From: AP-15 sp963736715
GTDB taxonomy: Bacteria; Pseudomonadota; Alphaproteobacteria; ATCC43930; CGMCC-115725
Reading direction: 5' to 3'
DNA length: 64,000 nucleotides
Assembly (NCBI GenBank): GCA_963736715.1
Contig: CAVTQA010000010.1
Span: 248,001-312,000 of the forward strand
Shown here: in pieces, positions 37,219 to 46,715 of the stretch
Numbering within the stretch: position 1 is the first letter of the stretch
How the letters are laid out: each line of letters begins with the position of its first letter
Position numbers and translations under genes: made by a program
The notes under the pieces: model-generated
The model's input: only the letters and a program-made list of their open reading frames with translations
What the model was told of the DNA's origin: nothing
Database searches by the model: none

Positions 37219-37866
37219 TTAGTTGGCAGGCCCCGCGAAGAGCAGCAGGTTACCGTCTGGGTCTTTCGCGATAAAGGTAGAGGCGCCCCAGGGCTCCTTT
37301 CTCAGGGCCTGAAAAAACGTAACGCCGGCAGCTTGGAATTCGAGGAAGAGCTGCTTGATCTCCGCGTGCGTATCCACCGTCATATCGGCCGACAGCAGGC
37401 TTTCCCGATCTCTCAGCTCCGGGTCCATGACCAGGGTATCGACGCACCTGAGGTTGAGCCGACCGCAGTCTCTTCGGACTTGCGCGTAGAACGGCGGTTC
37501 CCCGTAGACAAAGACAATCGAAAAGCTAAGCTTTTGCGCGAAGAAATCGCATGATGCTTTGATATCGGAGACAAACAATTGGGCGGCCGTTGCGGTAATG
37601 ACCGGCCTGGAGTGCGTTTGGTCTGCTGGCTCTGGCATGGTATGGATTCCTGTCTTGAGCGCCTGCCAGCTCTCGAACCCGTGCTGTCTCGCGATGAATT
37701 CTTGCGCATCGCTCAGCCTGAAGCTCGCTGCAAGGACTTCGGAATCGCTCAGCTCCCGATAGCGAGGCAAAACGGTCCGAATCTGCGCCGCAACGGGATA
37801 GTGACGGTCGCGATGCCAGCGCAGAATGAGTTTGGCTTGCTTCTTGAGGTTCTCGATATTGGGCAT
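37219..37866 (-). CDS. VOC protein with N-terminal ankyrin-leader-like domain
   Basis: 215 residues. Residues 1-70 (IENLKKQAKLILRWHRDRHY, SDAQEFIARQHGFESWQALK) follow the small helical leader often found before ankyrin repeats or glyoxalase domains. Residues 85-215 are a bleomycin-resistance/glyoxalase domain (TAAQLFVSDIKASCDFFAQK, GEPPFYAQVRRDCGRLNLRC, STFIAKDPDGNLLLFAGPAN). Possible metal or ligand residues are the Glu/His spread over these strands. It is convergent to the carbamoylase and alone on its strand. Function unknown. Confidence 0.75.
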   Translation of the reverse strand: MPNIENLKKQAKLILRWHRDRHYPVAAQIRTVLPRYRELSDSEVLAASFRLSDAQEFIARQHGFESWQALKTGIHTMPEPADQTHSRPVITATAAQLFVSDIKASCDFFAQKLSFSIVFVYGEPPFYAQVRRDCGRLNLRCVDTLVMDPELRDRESLLSADMTVDTHAEIKQLFLEFQAAGVTFFQALRKEPWGASTFIAKDPDGNLLLFAGPAN

Positions 37867-38017
37867 GAGCGCGCTACGGTTGACGTCGCGTAGGTGGGCA
37901 TTGCCCCTTCGGCCTTGCGCCGATGCGCCCTACATGCAGCACGGCCAGCATGTCTGACCGGGCGGTGTCTGTCAACGACTTGACGAAAAGCTATCGGCGG
38001 GGAAAGGGAAGTCGAGC

Positions 38018-38496
38018 TTGGAGACGAACCGGCTCCGGATGCGAGCGCTGCGTTACGATGATCTCGTCGACCTGGTCACTTTGGCGAATAATTCGCAGGT
38101 CGCGCGCTGGCTCTCCACTATGCCCCATCCCTATAGCGACGCCGATGGGCGGGAATGGATCGCGCGCGTGCAGCAAGACCATGCAACCGGCCGCCCCCCC
38201 TTCGCCATTGCATTGAAGGAAACCGACCGCCTGATCGGCGGCGTTGGATTGGACGGCAGCACCGGCGACGGCAGCGAGGAACCCGCGCTCGGCTATCGGC
38301 TGGGCCAGCCTTATTGGGGCAACGGTTATGCGCGCGAAGCCGTCGCCGTGGTGATCGATTACGGGCTGCGGACCCTCGGCATAAATGGCGCTGCGGCCTC
38401 GAAAAGGTCGGCGAAATCGAACTTACGAAGCCGACCCGTCTTGGTTCACGGCATGCACTTCTCTTCCGCATGTCGCAGCAGGCGCCCGCACGATAA
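38018..38496 (+). pseudogene. RimJ/RimL-type GNAT with internal deletion
   Basis: Starts METNRLRMRALRYDDLVDLV with GNAT landmarks (FAIALKETDRLIGGVGLDGS, EPALGYRLGQPYWGNGYARE) up to YGLRTLGIN. The next expected part (about 20 residues, including the conserved Asn-x-x-S region) is missing; after a frame change CGLEKVGEIELTKPTRLGSR and HALLFRMSQQAPAR follow to the stop at 38496. This is a real deletion of roughly 60 bases, not a single-base break, so the gene is inactive. Confidence 0.65.
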
Positions 38497-38619
38497 ACGC
38501 GACAATGTTGCAAGTCGCGCTCCGGGGCTTTGCGCCAAGCAGGCGGTCCCGAAGGGACACGCCGTGAATTTGACCAAAGAGCTTGGCTGGCCTAAATTCC
38601 AGCGACAAGAGTTGAGGCG

Positions 38620-38850
38620 ATGTCTACACGACCCGAAGTGATCGAAACTTCAGTGAGCAAGGTTGCCGCCGAGCTGGCCCGCTCTGGCCTCGACCCGGAC
38701 GATCGTGTCACGATTACAATCGAACCTGACGAGCTGATCTCCGGCCAGGGCGTGTCGCAGGCGCGCGTCATCGCCGCCGGCCTTACCGATGACGCCATTG
38801 ACCGCCTGATCAAGCAAGCACAAAAGGAAGTCGAGCCGCGTGCCGGATGA
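38620..38850 (+). CDS. putative antitoxin-like 76-residue protein
   Basis: MSTRPEVIETSVSKVAAELA, then VTITIEPDELISGQGVSQAR and a helical end IDRLIKQAQKEVEPRAG. The size, charge and an ATGA overlap with a following frame that begins MRVV (38847) fit the antitoxin of a PIN-type toxin-antitoxin pair. The partner is cut after four codons by the IS element at 38859. Family not firmly recognised; the toxin-antitoxin call is inference from architecture. Confidence 0.5.
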   Translation: MSTRPEVIETSVSKVAAELARSGLDPDDRVTITIEPDELISGQGVSQARVIAAGLTDDAIDRLIKQAQKEVEPRAG

Positions 38851-38858
38851 GGGTGGTT
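38847..38858 (+). pseudogene. start of interrupted downstream gene (PIN toxin-like?)
   Basis: ATG 38847 overlaps the antitoxin-like stop (ATGA) and reads M-R-V-V before the IS end. MRVV is a common start of PIN-domain toxins, but four codons cannot prove it. The sequence beyond the IS (GACTCACTCTCC) gives DSLSGVRRPPDW and a stop, not a PIN domain, so the rest of the gene is lost. Confidence 0.3.
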
Positions 38859-38988
38859 TGAGGTGGACCCCGATCGTGCGACAGCCGAAGGCGCTTCTTA
38901 AGGTGTAGCCCGGCCGAGTTCGAGGCCGGCTCCGATCGCGGCTACCGCGATGGCTGGTTCCACGATTCTACTTTTCACCTGATCAATA

Positions 38989-39495
38989 TCAAATCCTGCG
39001 TTGGCTGTGGCGCCTCTGGGTATGTGGGTATGTGGGCGAAGGCGAGCATTTCCACAGGCCTTCCCCGCAGACTTGCCGCGGCGTGCGGTAACCCAGGCTC
39101 TGGTGCTGCCGCTCCTCATTGTAAAAGCCGAATTGTAGGAGCGGAGCCAGGCGGCAATCCCAGGCCTTGGCCTCGGCAACGCTCGCATAGGCATTGAGGT
39201 AGACTTCCTCGTATTTCAGGCTGCGCCGCAGCCGCTCGACAAAGACGTTGTCGATGCAGCGCCCCTTGCCGTCCATGCTGATGGCGATCTCGTGGCGCTT
39301 CAAGGTCAGGCGCCGGACCGGTTTGCGGTTGACCCGATAGCCTTGGGTCGCCAGCCATGCCGTCATCCGGCGCGAGCCATAATAGGGCCGCGCCAGATAC
39401 TGCCGATCGATCAAAGCCATGGCCGCAAGATCGGCTTCGCCGACCTCGGCCGGCTTCCGGTAGACCGCCGAGCGCGATACCGCCAGCAACCGGCA
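38989..39495 (-). pseudogene. IS3-family orfB transposase remnant
   Basis: Reads LAVSRSAVYRKPAEVGEADL, then IDRQYLARPYYGSRRMTAWL and VNRKPVRRLTLKRH, the HTH and pre-catalytic parts of IS3 OrfB. The next segment is joined directly to ISMDGKGRCIDNVFVERLRR and SLKYEEVYLNAYASVAEAKA, so roughly 100 residues with the first two catalytic acids are deleted. The end NEERQHQSLGYRTPRQV is normal. Confidence 0.85.
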
Positions 39496-39515
39496 TTGCT
39501 GTGAAATCGGCAGCG

Positions 39516-39641
39516 GTGGACCTGGTTCGGATGAACCCCGAACTCGCTCGCCAGCTCGGCGATCGTCCGATCGCCCCTGAGCGCCGCCAGCGCCACCTTC
39601 GCTTTGAACCCCGCGTTGCGCTTCTTCCGTGTCCGTTTCAT
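39516..39641 (-). pseudogene. IS3-family orfA remnant
   Basis: From ATG 39641 it reads MKRTRKKRNAGFKAKVALAA and LRGDRTIAELASEFGVHPNQ, the HTH of IS3 OrfA, then diverges after HPNQVH where the element has a deletion joining it to orfB. The leucine-zipper half is missing. Confidence 0.8.
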
Positions 39642-39725
39642 GTCCTGCTCCTGCGCCTCCGGCGCTTTTCTAGGGGCAGGGCTCCACCTTAGCCTACTGT
39701 CTCAATTTCGGGGTCCACCTCAGTT

Positions 39726-40011
39726 GACTCACTCTCCGGGGTCAGGAGGCCACCCGATTGGTGCCTCGGCAAACACTGAAGGCTCGCGAGCAGACTATTT
39801 TATCCACAAGTGGTTCGGCAGACGAGGAGCGGATCCGTGAGTTATGCGCTTATCTGTGACAGTGACGGTAAGCGGCAGGACCACTTCTTCAATCGGACCG
39901 TCGGGCCGCCCTTGTGATCAGGCGATAACGGTATTGATCCGGAGCAATTTGCTGCATCGGTCACCCGAACTTGGAATTGAATGAAGTTGGAATTGAATTC
40001 TGGGTACCGCA
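39726..40011. other. intergenic after the IS, no assured gene
   Basis: A minor plus frame ends with LSTSGSADEERIRELCAYL at about 39853 and may be a C-terminal scrap of a lost gene. Just before 40012 the repeated TTGGAATTGAATGAAGTTGG AATTGAATT motif (about 39971-39997) is AT-rich and could carry the promoter of the next gene. Confidence 0.3.
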
Positions 40012-42697
40012 ATGTCCGTTCGCAATCTCGACAAACTGTTCACACCGCGATCCGTCGCACTGATCGGCGCAAGCCCGCGGTCCGACTCGGTCGGTGGGGT
40101 CGTCGCGCGCAACCTGCGCCGCGCCGGATTTGCCGGCGAGCTGTTGCTCGTCAACCCACATCACCAGACGATCGACGGGCTGAGCGTTCATCCGGACGTC
40201 GCGAGTCTGCCCCACGCCCCTGACCTCGCGGTCATCGTCACGCCCCCGGAGACAGTACCCCGCCTGATTGGCGAGCTGGGCGAGCTCGGCACGCGCGCTG
40301 CCATCGTCATTACCGCCGGTTTTGGCGAGCTCGGCGAGGAGGGCCGTAGCTTGCAACAGGCGACGCTCGCGGCGGCAAAGCCTCGTCTCCTGCGGATTGT
40401 CGGGCCGAACTGCGTCGGCATCATGGTGCCGCGTCTCGGACTCGACGCCACCTTCTCCCACTTGACGGCCCCGGCGGGGGATATCGCCTTTCTCAGTCAA
40501 TCCGGCGCGATGATCACGGCGATGCTCGATTGGGCGGCGCCGCGCCGGATCGGCTTTTCGCACGTGGTCTCGTTGGGGGATATGGTCGATGTCGATTTTG
40601 GCGACCTGCTCGACTATCTCGCCACCGATCCCGGCACCCGCGCCATCCTCCTCTATCTCGAGGGCGTCACCCATGGCCGAAAATTCATGTCGGCGGCGCG
40701 GGCGGCGTCCCGAACCAAGCCCGTCCTGGTCCTGAAGGCGGGCCGGTCGGCGGCGGGCGCGCGGGCCGCCACCTCGCACACCGGGGCGCTTGCCGGCGCC
40801 GATGCCGTCTACGACGCCGCGTTTCGCCGCGCCGGCATGCTGCGGGTCGGGACGATAGCCGAGCTGTTCGATGCCGCAGAGACCTTGGCATTGACGCAGG
40901 AGCAGGTTGGCGACCGGCTGGCGATCCTGACGAATGGCGGCGCGGCAGGCGTGCTCGCCACGGACGCATTGCTGGGTGCCGGCGGCAACCTGGCGGAATT
41001 GGCGGACAACACGATCCAAGAGTTGAACCGGGTCCTGCCCAAGACATGGAGCCGAGCCAACCCCGTTGACATCATCGGGGACGCGCCGGGGAGACGTTAT
41101 GCCGATGCGCTCGCAGCGTTGATCCGGGACCCCGGAATCGATGCCATATTGGTGCTCAACTGCCCTACCGCATTAGGGCAGCCGCAAGAGACTGCCCAAT
41201 CGGTCATCGGCGCGATTGCCGCCGGATCCGCGGTGCTCCGCAACCGCAACGTAATTACCGCTTGGCTCGGCGAGCATTCGGCGAGGGAGGCACGGGAGCT
41301 GTTTGCGCAAGCCCACATAGCCACCTACGAAACCCCCAACGACGCGGTTATCGGCTTCCTGCACCGGGTCCACCATCGCGCCAACAAAGAGCTGCTGATC
41401 GAAACACCGCCGGCACGGCCAGATGCATTCGAGCCCGATCTCGCAACGGCACGGCACGTCATCGCAACCGCCCTGGCGGCCGGAAAATCCTGGCTCGAGC
41501 CCCCTGAAACCGCTGCGGTCTTTGCAGCCTACGGCCTTCCGCTCGTCGCCGATTACCTGGCCGAGGATCCGGGTCAAGCTGCCTCGATCGCTACTGCGAT
41601 TGGCTTTCCGGTTGTCGTCAAGATCCGCGCCCCCGAAATCACGCACAAAAGCGATGTCGGCGGGGTTGCGCTCAATCTCGGCGATGCCGACCGCGTCAGG
41701 CAGGAAGCCGGCGCCATGATCGAACGCGTCAAGGAGGCGCGCCCCGGCGCTCGCCTCGCGGGCTTTCTTCTCCAGCCCATGGTCTCGCGCCCCGGGGCCA
41801 TAGAGCTTCTTGCCGGGATCGTAGAAGACGCGGTGTTCGGACCGATCGTGGCGTTTGGCCAGGGAGGTACTGCCGTCGAGATCGTGCATGATGCTTCGTT
41901 CGAGCTGCCGCCGCTCAATGCATTGCTGGCGCGCCGGCTGATGGCGCGCACACGGGTGTGGCAACTCCTGCAAGGGTACCCCGGCAAGCCACCGGCGAAA
42001 ATCGAGGCTGTCATCGAAGTGTTGATCCGGCTTGGCCAACTCGCCGCCGATCGCCCCGAGATCCGTGAGCTCGACATCAACCCGCTGCTCGCCGACGCGC
42101 ATGGCGTCATCGCCCTCGATGCCCGGCTGCGCATCGCGCCCGTTCAAAGTACCGGCTCTACAAGGCTGGCGATCGCACCCTATCCGCAAGCTCTGGAAAC
42201 CATCGAAACGGTTGCGCGACGGGACGGCGCTTCGGATGCGGCCGGTGCGCCCGGAGGACGAGCCGATGCTGCAGGACCTCGCCGCACACATGACTCACGA
42301 GGATCTGCGCCTTCGCTTCTTTTCATCGGTGAGAGGCTTAACTCACGTCGTTGCCGCGCGCTTGTCGCAGCTCGACTACGACCGCGAAATGGCGCTTCTC
42401 GCGGAATGCGACGGAACGCCGCTAGGCGTGGCGCACTTTTTTGCCGATCCCGACAAGTTGCGTGCCGAGTACGCCATCGCCGTCCGCAGTGACTGGAAAG
42501 GGCGCGGGGTCGGCTATCTGCTGATGACCAGGCTCATCGACGTCGCCCGGCAGCGCGGAGTTGGTGAACTGGTCGGCCAAGTCCTCCGTGAGAACGAGCC
42601 GATGTTGCAGATGTGCCGAGAACTCGGTTTCGCGATTGCCCCAGAGCCGGCCGATCCCGCCGTAATGCTGGTCAGGAAGCCGCTCGCCCAGACCTGA
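40012..42697 (+). pseudogene. ADP-forming acyl-CoA synthetase with C-terminal GNAT, frame-broken
   Basis: N-terminal CoA-binding domain (FTPRSVALIGASPRSDSVGG, LLVNPHHQTIDGLSVHPDVA), succinyl-CoA-synthetase-like flavodoxin domains (GDIAFLSQSGAMITAMLDWA, LVLKAGRSAAGARAATSHTG with the phospho-His region), then an ATP-grasp domain (FPVVVKIRAPEITHKSDVGG, REL DINPLLA). At about 42205-42211 the frame breaks; removing one A gives LRDGTALRMRPVRPEDEPML and a GNAT domain (VRSDWKGRGVGYLLMTRLID) to 42697. The repaired length of 894 residues matches Pat-type bifunctional acetate-CoA ligase/GNAT proteins. Such enzymes acetylate and silence acyl-CoA synthetases or make acetyl-CoA. As given, only the synthetase part stays in frame. 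Confidence 0.85.
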
Positions 42698-42925
42698 ATC
42701 GACCCGAGGACACACCGGGAGCAGCTATTGAGAGCCCGGCATCTCGTGCCGCTCTTGGGTGCCGGAGCGGCTTTGGCCCACGTGCTGAGCGCGGCTTCCT
42801 TCCGCAGACGAACGGACGCGATGATCGAGCTGCTCGAAAGGGCGGGCGGGGGAGAAGGCCCTGCTCCACTGGTTCCATAGAGAAGCGCAAAGCCGAACAG
42901 GGCGAAACCAAAATGGTACATCCCA

Positions 42926-43342
42926 GTGTCCATTGCTCCGCCGGCGAGGATCAGGCCACAAATGCGCCACCACCGCGTCGGGGCGGTGCTGGTGACCGAA
43001 GGCGATCGCCAGCTCCGCGGCATCTTCACCGGGCGCGATGCCGTCCATCGCGTGCTGGCCGAGGGAAGAAGCCCCGACACGACATTGGCCGAGGTCATGA
43101 CGCGTGATCCCGACTGCATCACGCCTCGCAAAAAATCGATTGATGCACTGCGTCTGATGGAAGACGGCCGCTACCGGCACTTGCCGATTGTCGAAGACGG
43201 AAAGGTCGTTGGGATTGTTTCGCGTTTCGACTTCAGCGGCCTCGAACTCGATCGGCTCGACGAGGAGACCGGCCTCTGGGAACGGCTCCGAACAGAATCG
43301 TCGACCGCTACAGTAATGTCCCTTGCTGAGGGGGATAGGTGA
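42926..43342 (+). CDS. CBS-domain pair protein, possibly N-terminally shortened
   Basis: 138 residues from a GTG at 42926. First CBS motif lacks its usual first strands: VSIAPPARIRPQMRHHRVGA then VLVTEGDRQLRGIFTGRDAV. The second CBS is complete (LAEVMTRDPDCITPRKKSID, RYRHLPIVEDGKVVGIVSRF). It ends LELDRLDEETGLWERLRT as in stand-alone alphaproteobacterial CBS proteins, which normally begin 25-30 residues earlier, so the start may be lost. CBS pairs bind adenosyl nucleotides. It overlaps the DUF488 gene end by 35 bases. Confidence 0.65.
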   Translation: MSIAPPARIRPQMRHHRVGAVLVTEGDRQLRGIFTGRDAVHRVLAEGRSPDTTLAEVMTRDPDCITPRKKSIDALRLMEDGRYRHLPIVEDGKVVGIVSRFDFSGLELDRLDEETGLWERLRTESSTATVMSLAEGDR

Positions 43343-43880
43343 TCCGCGCTCCTTCCACCTTCGCGAAAGGCGTGAGCTTGTGCATCCGGTAACTGCTATC
43401 CGACAAAATCTCGACAACCGGCACGCCACGCACACCGAGCGCGTCGGCCACCAGTGAACGGTGGCATCGCCACGGCACCGCTTCGGCGCACATGATCGCA
43501 ATGCGCTTCTGGCGGCTCGTGCGAATGAGCGCTTCGAGCGCGTCCCGAAACGCCCTGGTTTGCATGTAATCGGCGTAGCCGCGAAAGCCAGCGTTGCGCC
43601 AGCCGGTATTGAGGGAATCTTTGCGGGCGTGCCGCAGCCCGCCCAGTGCTGGGAAATGCACATATTCGAGATGCTGCGCCGTCAAGCTATTGGCCAGGGC
43701 GGTGTCGTTGAATTGCGGATTGTGACGCGAACGCGGGATCGTACGGATATCAACGAGGCGTTCGATGCCATGGGTTTGCAGCAGGGCGATGAAGCACTCG
43801 ATCGGCAGCGTCGAATGCCCGACAGTGAAGATAGCGCCTTCCGGCCAATGCCCTGCTTGCGGCGGAGGATGCTCGCTCAT
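43308..43880 (-). CDS. DUF488 domain protein
   Basis: 190 residues. Landmarks: FTVGHSTLPIECFIALLQTH, LVDIRTIPRSRHNPQFN, LEYVHFPALGGLRHARKDS, GFRGYADYMQTRAFRDALEA and the conserved IMCAEAVPWRCHRSLVADAL, with Cys and His likely central to activity. The biochemical role of the family is not settled. Convergent with the CBS gene and overlapping it. Confidence 0.85.
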   Translation of the reverse strand: MSEHPPPQAGHWPEGAIFTVGHSTLPIECFIALLQTHGIERLVDIRTIPRSRHNPQFNDTALANSLTAQHLEYVHFPALGGLRHARKDSLNTGWRNAGFRGYADYMQTRAFRDALEALIRTSRQKRIAIMCAEAVPWRCHRSLVADALGVRGVPVVEILSDSSYRMHKLTPFAKVEGARITYPPQQGTLL

Positions 43881-43923
43881 GGCGACGCACCCAGTGGCGT
43901 CAGCCGAGCGTGTGGATGCGTGG

Positions 43924-44772
43924 TCAGTAGCTCGGCTTTGCCGCAGATGGCGTGAGCTGCAGTTCGTGTGTCCAGCACGACCGGTCTTGGGTGTGCAGAT
44001 ACCAGTACGCCTCGGCGATCTTGACCGGGTTGATCACCAGGTCGCGGCGGTTCTGGTTGCGCGGCAGGGCCCGGCTGCCGGGCGAGTTGATCGATCCGTC
44101 GATGACGATGTTGGCGACGTGCACGCCGTGCTCGGAATACTCCTCGGTCAGCACCTGCGCCAACGTGCGCATCATGACCCGCGGGTAATAGAGCGACTGC
44201 CCGGTCATCCGTTTCTTGCCGCGCAGCGAACTGGAATTGTTGGAGAAGAAGAACGAGCCCGCGCCTTTTTTGCGCATCGCCGGCAGCACTTCCTTGGCGA
44301 CGAGAAACGGCCCGCGGGCGGCGATGTGCAGCCCGGTGTCGAGGATCTCCACCGGCACGTATTCGAGCAGTTCCTTGTCGGGCGGCAGGTCGCGGCCTTC
44401 CAGATAGCCGGCGTTATAGATCAGCACGTCGGGGTCGCCGGCCTCGCGGCGGATCGCGGCGAAGGCCGACGAGATCGACTCCTGCGAGACAAGATCCAGT
44501 TCGACGATCATGCACTCGCCGCCCTGCTCGCGGATCGCCGCCGCCAGCCGCGCGGCGTTGGCTTCCCGGCGGGTCGTCAATACCGTGAAGAAACCTTCCT
44601 GCGCGAATTTCTGCGCGATGGCGCCGCCGACCCCCCAACGCACGCCGACCTCGACATCGCTGTCGTCCACCGGGTGGCCGTGCGCCAACAGCGTGTTCCG
44701 GCCTTCGGCCTGCCATTTCGAGGTGGCGCCCACCACCACACAGACTTGCTTGCCCTTCGTGTTCGTTCTCAT
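43924..44772 (-). CDS. SDR-family oxidoreductase
   Basis: 282 residues. A Rossmann start VCVVVGATSKWQAEG is followed by an unusual insert (HPVDDSDVEVGVRWGVGG) before IAQKFAQEGFFTVLTTRREA. The Asn strand reads DVLIYNAGYLEGRDLPPDKE; Ser and Tyr candidates are in FFFSNNSSSLRGKKRMTGQS LYYPRVMMRTL, where the normal YxxxK is not clear. The C-terminal half (VANIVIDGSINSPGSRALPR) is typical of the family seen also at 1-699. Terminal gene of a minus-strand catabolic run. Confidence 0.8.
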   Translation of the reverse strand: MRTNTKGKQVCVVVGATSKWQAEGRNTLLAHGHPVDDSDVEVGVRWGVGGAIAQKFAQEGFFTVLTTRREANAARLAAAIREQGGECMIVELDLVSQESISSAFAAIRREAGDPDVLIYNAGYLEGRDLPPDKELLEYVPVEILDTGLHIAARGPFLVAKEVLPAMRKKGAGSFFFSNNSSSLRGKKRMTGQSLYYPRVMMRTLAQVLTEEYSEHGVHVANIVIDGSINSPGSRALPRNQNRRDLVINPVKIAEAYWYLHTQDRSCWTHELQLTPSAAKPSY

Positions 44773-44800
44773 TGGATAATCCTTCCTTGCGTCGTACGCT

Positions 44801-44870
44801 CGTAGGGCGGATGAGCAATGCGTAATCCGCCATCGGCATTGGCGGAAGGCGCTGCGCTTTTCCGCCTTAC
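44801..44870. repeat. GTAGGGCGGAT palindromic repeat
   Basis: CGTAGGGCGGATGAGCAATG followed by CGTAATCCGCC, and then GGCGGAAGGCGCTGCGCTTT TCCGCCTTAC, is the widely dispersed proteobacterial intergenic palindrome (translated as ADYALLIRPT on the minus strand). It sits between the SDR and amidohydrolase genes and is not protein-coding. Confidence 0.65.
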
Positions 44871-44883
44871 ACGCTTTTTCGGT

Positions 44884-45726
44884 TCAGGCGGCCCGGTCCC
44901 AACCCCACCAGGCGCACAGAGCCTCCCCCATGATCAGCGGCTTGTCCTCCTCGCTGAGCCACGGCAGTTCCTCGGTGAACATCGTCACGCACTGGCGCCA
45001 GGAGCACGGCATCTTCGTGATGTCCGTACCCCAGAACATTCGGTTCGGACCAAAGGCGTCATAGACCTGCCGCAGATAGGTGTGCAGCGCCGGAAACGGA
45101 TAGGGCTCGCTGGAATAGTGCGGTACGCCGGTCGCCTTGACCGCGACATTGGGAAACTTCGCCAGTGCCAAAAGCTCCGGCATATGGGTCATCGCGGCGG
45201 CGTCTTTTAGTGTCGATGTGCCGCCTCTGCCGCCCAGATGGTCGATCGTCAGGCGAAGTCCGGGGTGGCGTTCCGCTATTCGCCCGAGCTCCGTCAGCGA
45301 ATTAGTCGCGAGCATGGCGATCGGGACGCCGGCCGCCTCGGCTTCCGCCCACAGCCAGTCGATTGTGCCGTCGTGTAGCCACCGCCGTGCGGGATCGGAG
45401 AGGAACCCATACCGCAGACCGAGCATTCCCGGCTGTTCTCGCCAGCTCGCGATGCGGCCGCGCGATTCCGCTCGGTCGAGCGGCACCGCGCCCATGATCG
45501 CGAACCGGCCGGGGTAATTCCGGACCGCCGCAAACGCCATGTCGTGCGAATTCGGGTCCCAACCCGGCGGATGGATGACCGCGGCATCGACACCTCCCTC
45601 GTCCATCAAGGCGATGGCCTCCTCAGGCGTAAACGACGTCACCTGCCGATGCGAGAGATTACTCGGCAAGCCGGTGCCCCAGAGGTGGATTTGAGCGTCG
45701 ACGCTCTGCATCGGATACTCCCTCAC
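44884..45726 (-). CDS. amidohydrolase-2 family metal hydrolase
   Basis: 280 residues. Start VDAQIHLWG (a DxHxH variant, here D-x-x-x-H), DEGGVDAAVIHPPGWDPN, the strand LRLTIDHLGGRGG, VAVKATGVPHYSSEPY and the C-terminal RMFWGTDITKMPCSWRQC with the last metal Asp. Enzymes of this class hydrolyse or decarboxylate cyclic acids and lactones. Its ATG overlaps the E1 beta stop (ATGA at 45726-45723), so it is translationally coupled to the 2-oxoacid dehydrogenase genes. Confidence 0.85.
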   Translation of the reverse strand: MREYPMQSVDAQIHLWGTGLPSNLSHRQVTSFTPEEAIALMDEGGVDAAVIHPPGWDPNSHDMAFAAVRNYPGRFAIMGAVPLDRAESRGRIASWREQPGMLGLRYGFLSDPARRWLHDGTIDWLWAEAEAAGVPIAMLATNSLTELGRIAERHPGLRLTIDHLGGRGGTSTLKDAAAMTHMPELLALAKFPNVAVKATGVPHYSSEPYPFPALHTYLRQVYDAFGPNRMFWGTDITKMPCSWRQCVTMFTEELPWLSEEDKPLIMGEALCAWWGWDRAA

Positions 45727-46700
45727 GCCGCCTCGGCAGGCCTGCGCCCTTGGAGCACCTCGCGGATCCCGCTGGTGATCCGATTGCGGTCCGGGAAGAC
45801 ATGGCTTTCAAGGATGGGGCTGTAGGGGATCGGCACTTGCAAGGCGCAGACCCGCTTCACCGGAGCCTTTAGCCGAGCGAAGGTCGCCGCGTCCTCCGTG
45901 GCAACCGCAGCGATCTCCGCCGAGAAGCCGGCGGTCGGCCCCGCCTCGTCGGCGATGACGAGCCGGCCGGTTTTCTGCACCGAGCGGCGGATCGTTTCCG
46001 TATCCAGCGGCACGAGCGTGCGCGGATCGACGATCTCCACCGAAATCCCTTCCTTCTCCAGGTCTTCGGCGGCGGCCATCGCCTCGTGGACGAGCCAGGC
46101 GAGGGCGACGACCGTTACGTCATTACCCTGGCGCTTGATGTCGGCCTTGCCGAAGGGGATCGTGTAGTCCTCCTCCGGCACCGGTCCCTTGCGCGTCATC
46201 AGCCGGCTCGACTCGAACGAAATGACCGGGTTGTTGTCGCGGATCGCCGTCTTCAGAAGCCCTTTTATGTCGTAGGGCGTCGACGGCAGGAACATCTTCA
46301 GGCCGGCCACATTCATAAACATCGAATAGGGCGACTGCGAGTGCTGTGCCGCGACGAGGCCGCCACCCCCGACGGCCGCCCGATAGAGGATCGGAAAAGT
46401 CACCTGGCCGCCAAACATGTAGTGGATCTTCGCGGCCTGATTGACGATCTGGTCCATCGCGACAAAGCAGAACGTCACTTGCCGCCAGTCGACGATCGGG
46501 CGGAAGCCGCAGCCCGCCGCGCCGATCGCCATGCCGGTCAGCGCGGCTTCGGTGATCGGCGTCGCCCTGATCCGCTCGGGGCCGAACTCCTTGAGCAGCG
46601 GCGGCAGCGCGTCGGTCGACATGTAGAAGATCTTGGGATCGCGCCGCATCTCCTCGGCGACGGCTTCGACCGCGGCCTCGTTGTAGGTCAGCTCTCGCAT
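45723..46700 (-). CDS. 2-oxoacid (acetoin/pyruvate-type) dehydrogenase E1 beta
   Basis: 325 residues. Features: MRELTYNEAAVEAVAEEMRR, ITEAALTGMAIGAAGCGFRP, VTFCFVAMDQIVNQAAKIHY, and QHSQSPYSMFMNVAGLKMFL, all typical of AcoB/PdhB. It pairs with E1 alpha (15 bases upstream) to form the heterotetrameric decarboxylase using thiamine diphosphate. There are no E2 or E3 genes nearby, so the complex must borrow these or act alone. Followed by an overlapping amidohydrolase. Confidence 0.92.
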   Translation of the reverse strand: MRELTYNEAAVEAVAEEMRRDPKIFYMSTDALPPLLKEFGPERIRATPITEAALTGMAIGAAGCGFRPIVDWRQVTFCFVAMDQIVNQAAKIHYMFGGQVTFPILYRAAVGGGGLVAAQHSQSPYSMFMNVAGLKMFLPSTPYDIKGLLKTAIRDNNPVISFESSRLMTRKGPVPEEDYTIPFGKADIKRQGNDVTVVALAWLVHEAMAAAEDLEKEGISVEIVDPRTLVPLDTETIRRSVQKTGRLVIADEAGPTAGFSAEIAAVATEDAATFARLKAPVKRVCALQVPIPYSPILESHVFPDRNRITSGIREVLQGRRPAEAA

Positions 46701-46715
46701 CGTCTCCTCCTCGCA

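Larger units (their letters stand above)
38859..39722. mobile_element. IS3-family element, internally deleted, with 3-base target duplication
   Basis: Ends are inverted repeats TGAGGTGGACCCCGA (38859-38873) and TCGGGGTCCACCTCA (39708-39722). GTT occurs directly outside both ends (38856-38858 and 39723-39725), a 3-base target duplication as expected for IS3 elements. At 864 bases it is shorter than the usual 1.2-1.3 kb: on the minus strand orfA is cut after about 42 codons and orfB lacks the DDE core. It cannot transpose by itself. It separates the antitoxin-like gene from its partner. Confidence 0.9.
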
